A DNA stretch of 64,000 nt from Mesorhizobium huakuii (lineage in GTDB: Bacteria > Pseudomonadota > Alphaproteobacteria > Rhizobiales > Rhizobiaceae). The stretch lies in the NCBI RefSeq assembly GCF_014189455.1, contig NZ_CP050299.1, forward strand, positions 62,001 to 126,000. The letters run 5' to 3'. The translations under genes were made by a program, and so were the position numbers. Shown here piece by piece: positions 9,382 through 19,224 of this stretch (position 1 is its first letter; every line of letters begins with the position of its first letter). The notes beneath the pieces are model-generated. The model was not told where the DNA came from, made no database searches, and worked only from the letters and a program-made list of their open reading frames with translations.

Positions 9382-9397
9382 TGTCACAAGCCGGACA
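9382..9397 (+). promoter_or_regulatory. NifA upstream activator site for nifB
   Basis: TGT (9382-9384), ten bases, ACA (9395-9397) is a perfect NifA site, 72 bp before the nifB -24/-12 element. The spacing is the same as at fixA. Confidence 0.75.
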
Positions 9398-9468
9398 AAA
9401 TTGTGCCGGAGCAAACCGACAGAATGCGACACTCAGAGCCAATCGGGAACTAGAACCGCTCTTTGAGC

Positions 9469-9484
9469 CGGCATAACTCTTGCG
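9469..9484 (+). promoter_or_regulatory. Sigma-54 (-24/-12) promoter of nifB
   Basis: CCGGCAT with GG at 9470-9471, ten bases, then GC at 9482-9483 in CTTGCG. The -12 half is consensus TTGC; the -24 half is CGGCAT against TGGCAC. It ends 38 bp before the nifB ATG. Confidence 0.75.
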
Positions 9485-9521
9485 CCTTGAACTGCGACGT
9501 TACCAGCAACGGAGCCGTTTG

Positions 9522-11002
9522 ATGTCCGCACCGACAATTTCGCTTGAGGGCCTGACCAGCACGACAGGCTTCGACGAGTTGCTGGCGACCGCGAGATCCG
9601 GTGGCTGCGCATCTTCAACCTGCGGCGTGGCGGGAAAGCCGGAGGACATGGATCCGGCTGTCTGGGACAAGATCAAGGATCACCCGTGCTTTTCGGAAGA
9701 AGCGCATCACTTTTTCGCGCGCATGCACGTCGCGGTCGCACCGGCCTGCAATGTCCAGTGCAACTACTGCAATCGCAAATATGACTGCGCCAACGAAAGT
9801 CGGCCTGGCGTCGTTTCGGAAAAACTGACACCCGACCAGGCGCTGCGCAAGGTGATCGCGGTCGCCAACGAGGTGCCGCAGCTTTCCGTACTCGGGATCG
9901 CCGGACCGGGCGATGCCTGTTACGACTGGAAAAAGACAAGGGCAACCTTCGAAAGCGTCGCCAGAGAGATCCCCGACATCAAGCTTTGCGTCTCAACCAA
10001 TGGGCTCGCGCTGCCTGACCATGTCGCCGAGCTCGCCGACATGAACGTCGATCACGTGACTATCACCATCAACATGGTCGACCCGGAAGTCGGCGCAAAG
10101 ATCTATCCTTGGATCTTTTACGATCATCGGCGCTACGCCGGCATCGAGGCCGCCCGAATCCTGCACGAGCGGCAGATGTTGGGCCTGGAGATGCTCACCG
10201 CGCGCGGCATCCTCACGAAAATCAATTCGGTGATGATTCCCGGCGTCAACGACGAGCATCTGATCGACGTGAACAAATTGGTCAAGGAGCGTGGCGCGTT
10301 CCTGCATAACGTCATGCCGCTGATTTCCGACCCGGCGCACGGTACGCACTACGGCCTGACTGGGCAGCGCGGTCCAAATGCAACAGAGTTGAAGGCGCTT
10401 CAGGATCGTCTCGACGGCGGCGCCAAGTTGATGCGCCACTGCCGGCAGTGCCGGGCCGATGCCGTCGGCCTGCTCGGCGGGGATCGTGGCCAGGAATTCA
10501 CGCTCGACCGGATTGCCGGCAAGGACACCTACGACTCCAGCAAGCGCGAGGCCTATCGACAGGTGGTCGCGCACGAGCGCCGTGATCATGTGGCGGCCAG
10601 GAGCGCGGCGATCGGAATGGTCAAGGCAGCAGGCTCCGGCAAGTCCCTTCTCGTCGCGGTGGCGACTAAGGGGGTGGCCGTGTCAATGAACACTTCGGCC
10701 ATGCAAGGGAATTCCAACTTTTTGAAGCCTCGCCGAAAGGGATCAGAATTGTTGGGCATCGCAAGGTCGAGCAGTATTGCGTCGGCGGCTGGGGCGAAAA
10801 AGCCACCCTCGACGGCGTCATCGCTGCGCTGGAAGGCATAGACATCGTGCTCTGCGCCAAGATCGGAAATTGCCCGAAGGATCAGCTCGCGGAAGCGGGA
10901 ATCCGAGCAACGGACGCTTATGGTCATGACTACATCGAAACCGCAATTAGCGCAGTTTACGCCACCGCGTTTGCGATCGGACCACTGGCTGCAACGGCCT
11001 AG
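9522..11002 (+). pseudogene. nifB: nifB (FeMo-co radical SAM enzyme), split by a one-base frameshift
   Basis: NifB makes the NifB-co [8Fe-9S-C] precursor of FeMo-co from SAM and Fe-S clusters. The radical SAM motif is CNVQCNYCNRKYDC near residue 77. The ATG at 9522 (MSAPTISLEG) is chosen on homology over an earlier one at 9480. As read, the frame ends at 10841 with unrelated residues. The next frame, from the G run at 10670-10674, continues as GGGRVNEHFGHAREFQ and then ...KVEQYCVGGWGEK... to a stop at 11000-11002, which is the normal C-terminal NifX-like domain. One more G restores about 493 residues, the usual length. The radical SAM core is intact either way. It is either a read error in the homopolymer or a real mutation that removes the C-terminal domain. 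Confidence 0.9.
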
Positions 11003-11032
11003 CCGTCTCATTCCAATCCACCAGGAGATAAA

Positions 11033-11227
11033 ATGGCTTTCAAGATCATCGCGTCCCAATGCACCCAATGCGGCGCCTGCGAGTTCGAATGTCCCTCTGT
11101 AGCGATCAAATTCAAGGGCGAGGCCTATGTGATCGATCCCAACAAGTGCACCGAATGCAAGGAGGCCGCCGACACGCAGCAATGCGTATCGGTATGTCCG
11201 GTGCCGAAGACCTGCGTTCCTGCTTGA
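11033..11227 (+). CDS. fdxN: FdxN, 2[4Fe-4S] ferredoxin
   Basis: The protein has 64 residues with two cysteine sets: [11 protein letters not shown] near residue 10 and [18 protein letters not shown] near 39, with the insert typical of nif-linked ferredoxins. It is a low-potential electron carrier to nitrogenase or to NifB. CAGGAGAT precedes the ATG. It lies 30 bases after nifB in the same operon. Confidence 0.95.
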   Translation: MAFKIIASQCTQCGACEFECPSVAIKFKGEAYVIDPNKCTECKEAADTQQCVSVCPVPKTCVPA

Positions 11228-11295
11228 CTCCGTTTCGGCTTCGCCGCGACCGCGTCGCCTCAGAAGGAGGCTCTAACTCGAAAGGAATGAATCGC

Positions 11296-11616
11296 ATGTG
11301 GCTCGGACGCGAACAGGACATCGAAATCCGCAAGCCGCCGCGATTTACGCCGGGTGAGCGGGTGCGTGCCACACGACACATAAAGAATGACGGCACCTAT
11401 CCTGGCAGGGAGATCGGCGAAAACCTCGTGCGGAAGGGCGACGAAGGTTATGTGCGCGACATTGGCACCTTTCTCCAGCAGTTCTTCATCTATGCGGTCG
11501 AATGGATCGATCGCGGCACGGTGGTCGGCATGCGAGCGCGTGAACTGATGAGCCTCGACAAAGCGGAGGCTCCTTGCAGTGCCGAAAGCAGTGCCCGTGA
11601 AGGAACGGCTCGATGA
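11296..11616 (+). CDS. nifZ: NifZ, MoFe-protein maturation factor
   Basis: The protein has 106 residues from this start and is recognised as NifZ by PPRFTPGERVRATRHIKNDG, TYPGREIGE and GDEGYVRDIGTFLQQ. NifZ acts as a chaperone in P-cluster formation. Two ATGs are possible (11287 and 11296); AAAGGA directly abuts the first and is 9 bases from the second, so I chose 11296. The end overlaps fixU by 4 bases. Confidence 0.92.
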   Translation: MWLGREQDIEIRKPPRFTPGERVRATRHIKNDGTYPGREIGENLVRKGDEGYVRDIGTFLQQFFIYAVEWIDRGTVVGMRARELMSLDKAEAPCSAESSAREGTAR

Positions 11617-11825
11617 AAGTCATGATCCGCAGGACCGGTGCTGGCTTGTCGGCGTATCTCCCAAAGAAGGATTGCGAAGAGGCCATCATCAAGCTGGAGA
11701 ACGAACATTTGTGGGGCGGGGCCATAACACTCAGGAACGGCTGGCAGTTCGTCCTACCCGACCTTCCGCCCGATACGCGTTTGCCGATCACCGTCGAGGC
11801 AAGAAAGATCTCCGACGAGGACTGA
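11613..11825 (+). CDS. fixU: FixU/NifT small protein
   Basis: The protein has 70 residues and is a full-length match to the NifT/FixU family (MKVMIRRTGAGLSAYLPKKD, WGGAITLRNGWQF). Its molecular role is not established. In M. loti R7A, fixU and nifZ were reported as needed for full symbiotic effectiveness. It overlaps nifZ and the following SIR2-like frame, so it is part of the nifB operon. Confidence 0.93.
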   Translation: MKVMIRRTGAGLSAYLPKKDCEEAIIKLENEHLWGGAITLRNGWQFVLPDLPPDTRLPITVEARKISDED

Positions 11826-11854
11826 TGTTGCGGGTGGAAGAGGGTGCGAGAGGA

Positions 11855-12772
11855 ATGAGCATGAACACGATCCTGAACTTGGGCCACCTCGTCGTCATCC
11901 AGGGCAGTTTTGCCGAAAAGCTGCTTGACCTAGCGCGCAACGCGCTCGGGGCCGATGAGATGATCCCATATCTCGGTCCGGGCCTTCTCCGCCTCAGTTC
12001 CGCTGAACCGTCGGTACCGTGCACGCCGGAAGCCATCGCCGCGGCGCTAAATAGCCGGGCGCCAGCCCCTTCAAAGATTCGCACCAATATGTGGTCCGTC
12101 GCGCAGTTCATCGAACAGCGCCGGCATCGCCGGACGCTTCAGGCATGGATGGCCGAGATATTCGCAGCGCCGGCGGCGCCGACTGTTCTCCACACCTGGC
12201 TCGCGAGGCTGCCGCTCTCCCTGATCATCGATAGCTGGTACGACAGTGCCATGCGCACGACCCTCGCAGAGGCCGGCCGAACGGACGTCGTTGAGATACA
12301 AGGCGTCACGCGGGCGAACGAATTCGGTGACATTTGGACGAAAGCCTACGACTTGTCTGGGACCGAACTCGAACCCGGATCAGCCGCAAAGACGGTTCTC
12401 TATACGCCTCACGGCAGCATTAGGCCGGCCGCAAACTTTCTGGTCGCGGATTCCGATTATGTCGAAGTGCTCACCGAGATCGATCTCCAGACGCCGATTC
12501 CTGATGTGGTGAAGGAACGGCGCACCTATCGAGGCCTTTTCTTCGTCGGTTGCCGTTTCAACGATCAGATGCTGCGCACCTTCGCCCGACAGATAATGAA
12601 GCGCTCCAAAGGTCCACACTATGCGGTGATGGACGCGGCAATACTGACCAAGAACGAACGCCGTTTCCTTGCTGCAAGCGCAATTACGGTCATCGATATG
12701 CCCTTAGGTGAAGCCGCTGCTCGCCTCGTCGGATCGGGCACTGCTGTAGATGGTGGCCAAGATTTTCGTTAA
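11855..12772 (+). CDS. SIR2-like domain protein at the end of the nifB operon
   Basis: The protein has 305 residues. The N-terminal part has DEMIPYLGPGLLRLSS, resembling the NAD-binding loop of SIR2-like (SIR2_2 type) proteins, and the C-terminal half has RTYRGLFFVGCRFNDQMLR and HYAVMDAA typical of that group. No zinc-ribbon cysteines are seen, so a classical deacetylase is unlikely; NAD-glycohydrolase-like chemistry is possible. Starts at 11825 (overlapping the fixU stop), 11855 and 11861 are in frame; AGAGGA ends at 11854 and suits 11861 best, 11855 is a compromise. Operon position suggests a link to nitrogenase. The function is unknown. Confidence 0.7.
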   Translation: MSMNTILNLGHLVVIQGSFAEKLLDLARNALGADEMIPYLGPGLLRLSSAEPSVPCTPEAIAAALNSRAPAPSKIRTNMWSVAQFIEQRRHRRTLQAWMAEIFAAPAAPTVLHTWLARLPLSLIIDSWYDSAMRTTLAEAGRTDVVEIQGVTRANEFGDIWTKAYDLSGTELEPGSAAKTVLYTPHGSIRPAANFLVADSDYVEVLTEIDLQTPIPDVVKERRTYRGLFFVGCRFNDQMLRTFARQIMKRSKGPHYAVMDAAILTKNERRFLAASAITVIDMPLGEAAARLVGSGTAVDGGQDFR

Positions 12773-12840
12773 CGGGCGTCGTTAGTTGTGGGTCTCTCGC
12801 TTGCCTCAGGAAGCGTCGGAATTCAGTCTGGAACATACAC

Positions 12841-14709
12841 GTGGGTACTGATGCAATTGGCGGCGCGACGAAGCCTCTGAATTCGTCCAAGCATGAGCAA
12901 GCGGCCGGGTGGGGCCGTGGCTTCAGCACGCTGCTGCGCATTACCCGCATGAATTTGCGGAACCGGTGGCAGGTCGCCTTCGCTTTCGGATCGACGATCG
13001 TAGCGGCAATCCTCCAGCTGCTCATTCCCCAGCTTCTCGGCCGGGCTGTCGACCTGACTCAGATAGCGATTGGGGGCGGTATTGCGGCGATCGCCGCACA
13101 ACAAGCGCTCTGGACTTCGGCTCTCCTGCTGCTCGCCGCGAGTACGCTACGCGGCCTGTTCACGATGGCGCAGAACTATTTTGCGGAGGCCGTCGGGCAT
13201 CACGTCGCGTACGAACTGCGACTTGCTTGCTACGACAAGATCCAACGTCTCAGCTTTTCTTTTCACGACCGGGTTCATTCAGGCGATCTAATCACCCTCG
13301 GCATGCTCGATCTCGACGGCGTGCGGATGTATTTTTCCACCGCCCTGGTTCGTATGCTTCTGCTCACCATGCTGATGGGCATCGGCGCCTACACGATGAT
13401 ATCAACCGACCCGATGCTCGGGGTGATCGCGCTGAGTTTCGTCCCTTTCGTAGCCTGGCGCTCGTCGGTCACACAGCTAAAGCTACGCGCCACCTGGCTC
13501 GACCTGCAGGAGCGGCTTTCGGTTCTAGGCCGCGTGATGGAGGAGAATCTCGCAGGCATCCGCGTTGTCCGCGCGTTTTCGGCACAGGCCTATGAGATGG
13601 TGAAGTTCGACCGCGCCTCGAAGAACGCGCTCGCCCTCGCCCACGAGCAGGTTGACGTCTACGTGCCCAACACGTCGGCGATGACGCTGTCATTCTTTTT
13701 GGCCATGGGGTTGGTCCTCTGGATCGGTTGCAACAAGCTCATCGCGGGCCAAATCAGCGTCGGAACGCTCGCCACGTTCCTTGCGTTTATGACCATTCTG
13801 CAAATGCCCGTCCGGCAGATCGGCCTAATGGTCAATGGCTTCGCCCGCGCTTACACTTGCGGCTCGCGCCTCTTCGGTCTGCTCGACCAGGACATCACGA
13901 TAAGGGATGCTTCCGGCGCCAAACCGCTCGAGATCAGTGAAGGCACTCTGAGCTTCCATAATGTCTCGTTTGTATATCCCGGCACCGGAAACCGCCCCAT
14001 TCTGAAGAATATCAGCTTTTGCGCCCGTAGAGGCGAAACGATCGCTATCGTCGGTCCGCCGGGTTCGGGCAAATCGACAATCGCTCACCTGATCGCCCGC
14101 TTTTATGACGTCACCGGGGGCACCATCACGCTTGACGGGCAGGACATCCGCGCGGTCACCCTTGCCACACTTCGCAAGGAAGTCGCAGTCGTACAGCAGG
14201 ATGCATTCCTGTTCACTACCACGATCGAGAACAACATCGCTTATGGCGATCCCTGGGCGAAAGAACAGCGAATCAAGCGCGCCAGCGAATCCGCCCAGTT
14301 GCACGATTACATCCTCAGCCTCCCCGCAGGCTACAAGACGGTCGTTGGCGAACGCGGCGCCTCCCTCTCGGGCGGCCAGCGCCAGCGTCTCACGATAGCT
14401 CGCACAATGATGCTGCGCCCATCAATCGTCATTTTCGACGACTCAACGGCCGCGATCGACGCCGCCACTGAGCAGCGCATCCGCGCGGCGATACGGCGAT
14501 TCGCCAAGGATAGGGTGACGATCATCATTGCCCACCGGCTGAGTTCGCTCAGGCACGCCGACCGGATCCTGTTTATTGACAATGGCGAGATCGTGGAACG
14601 CGGCACCCATCAAGAGCTGTTGGCTAAGCGAGGACGCTATAAGGCCCTTTATGATCTCCAGTTGCGCCCGGAAGATGACAGTGCGATCACGCACAGAGGC
14701 GCGCCCTGA
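12841..14709 (+). CDS. ABC exporter half-transporter (membrane and ATPase domains fused)
   Basis: The protein has 622 residues from a GTG start. Six transmembrane segments fill about residues 35-340 (IVAAILQLLIPQLLGRAVDL, later ALVRMLLLTMLMGIGAYT). The ATPase domain has Walker A GPPGSGKS, signature LSGGQRQR and Walker B as SIVIFDDS; the residue after Walker B is Ser where Glu is usual, suggesting a degenerate site as in heterodimeric exporters. Its stop overlaps the next ABC gene (TGATGA at 14707-14712), so the two form one heterodimer. Substrate unknown. A weak GG-N10-GC lies at 12791-12804 before it. Confidence 0.88.
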   Translation: MGTDAIGGATKPLNSSKHEQAAGWGRGFSTLLRITRMNLRNRWQVAFAFGSTIVAAILQLLIPQLLGRAVDLTQIAIGGGIAAIAAQQALWTSALLLLAASTLRGLFTMAQNYFAEAVGHHVAYELRLACYDKIQRLSFSFHDRVHSGDLITLGMLDLDGVRMYFSTALVRMLLLTMLMGIGAYTMISTDPMLGVIALSFVPFVAWRSSVTQLKLRATWLDLQERLSVLGRVMEENLAGIRVVRAFSAQAYEMVKFDRASKNALALAHEQVDVYVPNTSAMTLSFFLAMGLVLWIGCNKLIAGQISVGTLATFLAFMTILQMPVRQIGLMVNGFARAYTCGSRLFGLLDQDITIRDASGAKPLEISEGTLSFHNVSFVYPGTGNRPILKNISFCARRGETIAIVGPPGSGKSTIAHLIARFYDVTGGTITLDGQDIRAVTLATLRKEVAVVQQDAFLFTTTIENNIAYGDPWAKEQRIKRASESAQLHDYILSLPAGYKTVVGERGASLSGGQRQRLTIARTMMLRPSIVIFDDSTAAIDAATEQRIRAAIRRFAKDRVTIIIAHRLSSLRHADRILFIDNGEIVERGTHQELLAKRGRYKALYDLQLRPEDDSAITHRGAP

Positions 14710-16611
14710 TGACCAAGGGGCACGCCGCCGAACTTGAAATCGAACCTAATGACGGCGGCGGACGCCCCCGCACGCGGTGGTCGGCTCCCACCGCATCAAG
14801 GAGGAGATGTTCGGCAGGGCTTTCGACAAGAGCATCGTTCGACGCATCTGGGCTTTCGTTCGTCCCTACCGTGCTAGGGTAGTCATCTCGAGTGCCGCAT
14901 TGCTGATCTTCGTCGGCACGCAGCTTCTCATCCCCTGATCATCCGCCGCGCGATCGATCACGCCATAACTCCGGCAGGCGTTGATCGCTCCGCCCTGCTC
15001 AGGGCCGCCGGCGCGTTTGCGCTCGCTATTCTGGTTAATTTCGGCGCCGCCTACGCGCAGGAAACCGTAGTCGGAAAAATGGCTGACAACGTCCTCTTCG
15101 ATATCCGCCGCGCAATGTTTGCCCATCTGCAGAAAGTTTCGCTCTCCTTCATGGACAAGACCGAGGTGGGACGCCTGATGTCCCGCCTTCAAGGCGACGT
15201 TAGCTCGATCCACGAATTCGTCGAGACCTCAGTCTATTCCGTAGGAGACATTGCTCTTCTCTTCGGCATCGTTTTCGTGATGCTGTGCCTCGACTTCCGC
15301 CTCGGCTTCCTGACACTCTCGGTCTTGCCGGCCCTGTTGATCATCCGCATCGTATGGCTGCCGCGTGCCCGCGAAGCCTTCATGGCGGCACACGAAACCA
15401 ATTCGGTCGTCAATGGCGCGCTGGCGGAAGCCATTCACGGCGTGCGCACCGTCCAGTGCATGGACCGCCAGCAGATAAATTTCATGCTTTATGACGACAA
15501 GGCGCATGCCGACCTCAGTGCTCACCTGACCGCTGCCAAGTATGCACAGGTGATGGTGCCGATCGTCGATGGCCTCACCGGGCTCGCCATGGCTATCGTC
15601 ATCGTGGCCGGCGGCTCCATGATCATGAATGGTCGCATCGACGTGGGCGTTTTGGTCGCCTACCTATTCTATATCCAGCGCTTCTTTGACCCAATTCGCT
15701 CCCTTACCCTCCAGTATTCGGTCATGCAGCGCGCCATGGCATCCGGCAAGCGGCTGACCGATGTGCTGGACGTTAGGATCGAGGTTCAGGACAAACCGAA
15801 TGCCAGAGTGCTTTCGCCGGAAATGGATGGCTCGGTCGAGTTCAGGAACGTCACGTTCGGCTACAAATCCGGCCATCCGGTGCTGAAAAACGTTTCCTTC
15901 AGGGTCATGCCTAGCGAGACGGTCGCTTTGGTCGGGCCGACCGGTTCTGGTAAATCGAGCGCGATGGCCCTCGTCCACCGCTTCTATGATGTTCAGCAGG
16001 GCCAAGTGCTGGTCGGCGGATACGATGTGCGAGATCTCACCCAGGAATCGCTCGGCCGAGAGGTCGCCATGGTGCTGCAGGAGCCGTTCCTGTTCACCGG
16101 GACGGTCTTCGAAAACATTCGCTACCACAAGAAGGAGGCCACGTGGCACAACGTGATCGAGGCCGCCAAAGCAGTCGGCGCCCATGACTTCATTATGAGC
16201 CTTGCAGACGGATACGATACCCAGCTCGGCGAACGCGGCGGCAACCTTTCTCTCGGCCAGCGCCAGCTCGTCAGTTTCGCGCGTGCTCTCGTTGCGGACG
16301 CCAAGATTCTCGTTCTTGACGAGGCCACCGCCAATATCGACAGCTACACGGAAATGCTGATCCAGAAGGCTCTTTCAAAACTGCTTAAAGGCCGCACTGG
16401 CCTCATCATCGCCCACCGGCTCGCCACGATCCGCAGTGCCGATCGCATCATCGTGCTTCAGAACGGCCAAGTCCTTGAGACCGGAAACCACGACCAACTA
16501 ACGGCCCTGGGTGGGCTCTATTCCAAGCTATACAATCTCAACTACTCATCCTTCGACGACATTCCCGAAAAGAAATCCGATACGGGGGTGCAAGCCTCCT
16601 CTTCGACCTAA
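14709..16611 (+). pseudogene. Second ABC exporter half-transporter, two one-base frameshifts near its start
   Basis: From 15079 on, the frame is intact: transmembrane segments, Walker A GPTGSGKS, signature LSLGQRQL, Walker B ILVLDEATA with the catalytic Glu. The start belongs at the ATG at 14709 overlapping the partner gene. The coding frame is lost at a C run at 14765-14769 and again at 14932-14935; one extra C in each gives a continuous protein of about 635 residues. Read as is, a shorter product could start at 15079 but would lack the first membrane helices. The partner gene has the degenerate ATPase site, so this subunit should carry the working one. Confidence 0.8.
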
Positions 16612-16752
16612 TGCAAACTTCTGCGCTGTGACGCCAATTGATCTCCAAGCGAATTTCCTGGTCTAGTTGGCGCCTGCCTCTTCCATTTGGCGCATGGCCC
16701 CCACTGAAACACCAGCGCATGAATTGTCTTGGTTATTGGCTTAGCCGTCCTT
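16612..16752. other. Convergent gap between the ABC gene and nifA2
   Basis: This 141-bp spacer lies between converging genes. No clear stem plus T-run terminator is seen. Confidence 0.3.
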
Positions 16753-18573
16753 TCACAGACGCTTGATCTCGATGCCGTATTTCCTCAGCACGTAGCCGAT
16801 CTGGCGTGGCGACAGTCCAAGCAGGCGTGCCGCCTTTGCCTGGACCCAGCCACATGTTTCCATGGCCGCAATGACACGCTCGGCATCGGTCATTGTCGTA
16901 CCATTGAAGTGGACTGCGCCGGCAGGCCCTCGCAGCGGCTGCCCTATGGTTTCAGGTGGGACTGCGACGGCGGCAGAACTAGCGGCCGCAGCCGGCGGTA
17001 TCGCCGGAATCACCGGCAGCGGCACGATCGGCCCGGGTTGCATCGCGACGTTGCCAGATCTGGATTTACGCAGCGCCGCAGCGAAGCATTGGCCCTGGCG
17101 GCAGGCAAAGTCGTCTCTTCCGATTGATGGTCCCGCCGCCAGGACCGCTGTCCGATACACGCAGTTTTCGAGCTCGCGAATGTTGCCGGGAAAATCGCAG
17201 TTTATCAGTACCTCTATCGCACTCGGATCGAAGGTCAGCATGCGGCCGTTCTCATCGTTAAAATTCTTGAGAAACTCAGCCGCGAGGAGCGGAATATCAC
17301 TGCGCCTTTCGCGTAGCGCCGGCACCAGTAAGGGAACCACACTGAGGCGGTAATAGAGGTCGGCGCGGAACTCGTTTCTTGCAACTGCCTCTTCCAGGTC
17401 CTTGTTCGTGGCTGCGATCACGCGAACATCAACTTTAATGGTCTGGTTGCCGCCGACGCGCTCAAATTCCTGCTCCTGCAGCACGCGCAAGAGCTTTGCC
17501 TGGAACGAGGCCGAGATCTCGCCGATCTCGTCCAGGAACAACGTCCCCTTGTCGGCGAGCTCAAAACGCCCCTTGCGCGAATTGAAAGCGCTTGTGAATG
17601 CACCCTTCTCATGACCAAACAATTCGGACTCCAGGACTGTCTCGGACAGCGCCGCGCAATTGAGCTTGATGAAGGGCCGCTTGGCACGCGGCGACAACTC
17701 GTGAATGGCCTTGGCGACCAGCTCCTTCCCGGTACCGGATTCGCCCCGCAACAGAACCGTAATCTTTGCCTTGGCTACGACCGTGACCTTCTGACGCAGA
17801 CCGCGCAGCGCCGAACTGTCGCCAATCATCCCCTTGACGTGAATCTGGTTAGGCTCCCGCGCCGGGTGCTGGAGCTCGGAGAACCCCTTTTGCTGCCGGT
17901 CCTTCTCTGAGATCGGATGCACGCGGTCGCCCAAGTAGGAGCGATGCAACTTCACTGCTTGTCCCACTAGGTTGGCGATTAGGGGGAGCAGATGGAGGTT
18001 GTAATCGAGCCAAAATCTTGAGCCACTGTCCACTACGCGGTCAATGGTCAGCGTACCCACGACATTTGCATCGACGCGAATGGGAACGCCGATGAACGAC
18101 ACTGGTATATTGTCCGAGACCCCGAGCGCATCCAAGTCGGCGGTGGTGAAGGCCGAATGAACCGCAATGTTCTCGGCCATCAGGGGCATAGCCGTCGTCA
18201 GAATCTGGTCGATTGCCTTCCGCGGCATGTACATCCGGCCGCGCTCATTGCAGCTCTCGTTGCAGCTGGCGCCAACGGTGGTTTCCAGTTCGCCATCACC
18301 GTCGAAGAGAGAGATCATGCCGTGCCGCATCTGCACAAACGACCGCAGGAGACCTACGACCTTGGCCAACGCGACTTCGAGCCGAGAGTCGGCGGTGAGT
18401 GCTTGCGATATTTCGGAGATGCCCGAAAGCGCGCTCTCTTGCGACGGCACCACAGCGACCGCGTTGATCGTCGCGGATTTGGAGTCGTCCGTTTTCGCGC
18501 CCAGCGATGTGCAGCATATCGGCGTCTGCTCAGCAGTCGGTTCGGATTCCCGATTATTTTTCAGGTCTAGCAT
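16753..18573 (-). CDS. nifA2: NifA, second copy (NifA2-like)
   Basis: The protein has 606 residues from the ATG at 18573, which has GAGGATGAC before it; the frame is open to a GTG at 18606. Order: GAF domain (about 60-215), AAA+ domain with GESGTGKE, sigma-54 contact loop as GAFTSA instead of GAFTGA, Walker B LFLDEIGE, a CRQGQC pair, a long Pro/Ala-rich linker, and the Fis-type helix-turn-helix ending [13 protein letters not shown]. In M. loti R7A, nifA2 and not nifA1 is essential and is activated by the LacI-family regulator FixV encoded upstream; a LacI-family gene lies upstream here too. The numbering is by that analogy. Confidence 0.88.
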   Translation of the reverse strand: MLDLKNNRESEPTAEQTPICCTSLGAKTDDSKSATINAVAVVPSQESALSGISEISQALTADSRLEVALAKVVGLLRSFVQMRHGMISLFDGDGELETTVGASCNESCNERGRMYMPRKAIDQILTTAMPLMAENIAVHSAFTTADLDALGVSDNIPVSFIGVPIRVDANVVGTLTIDRVVDSGSRFWLDYNLHLLPLIANLVGQAVKLHRSYLGDRVHPISEKDRQQKGFSELQHPAREPNQIHVKGMIGDSSALRGLRQKVTVVAKAKITVLLRGESGTGKELVAKAIHELSPRAKRPFIKLNCAALSETVLESELFGHEKGAFTSAFNSRKGRFELADKGTLFLDEIGEISASFQAKLLRVLQEQEFERVGGNQTIKVDVRVIAATNKDLEEAVARNEFRADLYYRLSVVPLLVPALRERRSDIPLLAAEFLKNFNDENGRMLTFDPSAIEVLINCDFPGNIRELENCVYRTAVLAAGPSIGRDDFACRQGQCFAAALRKSRSGNVAMQPGPIVPLPVIPAIPPAAAASSAAVAVPPETIGQPLRGPAGAVHFNGTTMTDAERVIAAMETCGWVQAKAARLLGLSPRQIGYVLRKYGIEIKRL

Positions 18574-19166
18574 GTCATCCTCGATCTCGGGCGGCGAAAG
18601 CAACACTCGCGCAATATGAGCCTGCGACGCCGCAGCGCGTAGACGCTCCCGTCAAGTGGCGTGGCGCGTTTCAGGCTCCTCCCGAGCGCAACCATACTTT
18701 GGTCTACAGACGGGAAGGAGGGAGGCTAGTCAACCGAGCTTTCTTTTATTTGTGAAAGCAAACTCGACGCCCATGAGGGAATCCCATCATGTAATTTTCG
18801 GGCAGGTGGATGTAACGGCCGTGCTCGTCGCTGCCAAGGCTACGGACCTGCGGCCTCGCGCGGGCCCACTACGGCCGCTTCGAATGGCTTCGTAGAAGGC
18901 GCAGGCTGACGATAAGCACAACGTCCACCGCACTCCCTGCGCATGGAAAGACCTCGTAACTTTTCGTATTTCCTTGAGTAGGCGCCTACGCACACATCGA
19001 GCTGACGCGATGTAGCTTGCGCAGATCAGCGAGGGGCTTAGCAGGAACCGACGTGCGATCCGGCTGTTCGGCCTAAACCGGAAGGCATACGTCAGATAAA
19101 TGTGCTCGCAGCCAACGCAGACATCAAGTTTTGTTTAGGGCGCTTTTGAAAGTTGCGCTTGCGACG
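18574..19166. other. Long region between nifA2 and the first nod box
   Basis: About 590 bp hold no recognised gene on either strand. It must contain the nifA2 promoter. A minus-strand GG-N10-GC (GG at 18770-18771, GC at 18758-18759) occurs about 185 bp before the nifA2 ATG, with TTTGC in the -12 half and GGGC in the -24 half. No TGT-N10-ACA site was found above it, so a NifA-driven promoter is only a weak possibility. Confidence 0.35.
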
Positions 19167-19214
19167 TTCTGCAAAACTGTGATTGTTTCGCCGAAATATA
19201 TCCGCCATGTGGAT
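19167..19214 (-). promoter_or_regulatory. nod box (minus strand) before nodD copy 1
   Basis: Read on the minus strand, ATCCAC starts at 19214, followed by GATA, then GAAACAATC (perfect for the conserved NAAACAATC block) and a looser TTTTGCAGA tail. This is the NodD-binding nod box in the usual divergent position, ending 11 bases before the nodD ATG. It points toward nifA2, 590 bp away, with no nodA between. Confidence 0.7.
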
Positions 19215-19224
19215 AACGGAAGAC

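Noticed and set aside
12791..12804. Possible -24/-12 element before the first ABC exporter gene
   Set aside because: -12 half is good (CTTGC) but the -24 half is GGGTCT and no TGT-N10-ACA was found upstream.
18296..18619. Plus-strand frames opposite the nifA2 N-terminus
   Set aside because: Antisense shadows of nifA2 without Shine-Dalgarno sites or family signatures.
18758..18771. Possible -24/-12 element before nifA2 on the minus strand
   Set aside because: Spacing and TTTGC fit, but GGGC in the -24 half and the lack of an activator site leave it unproven; mentioned only in the gap entry.
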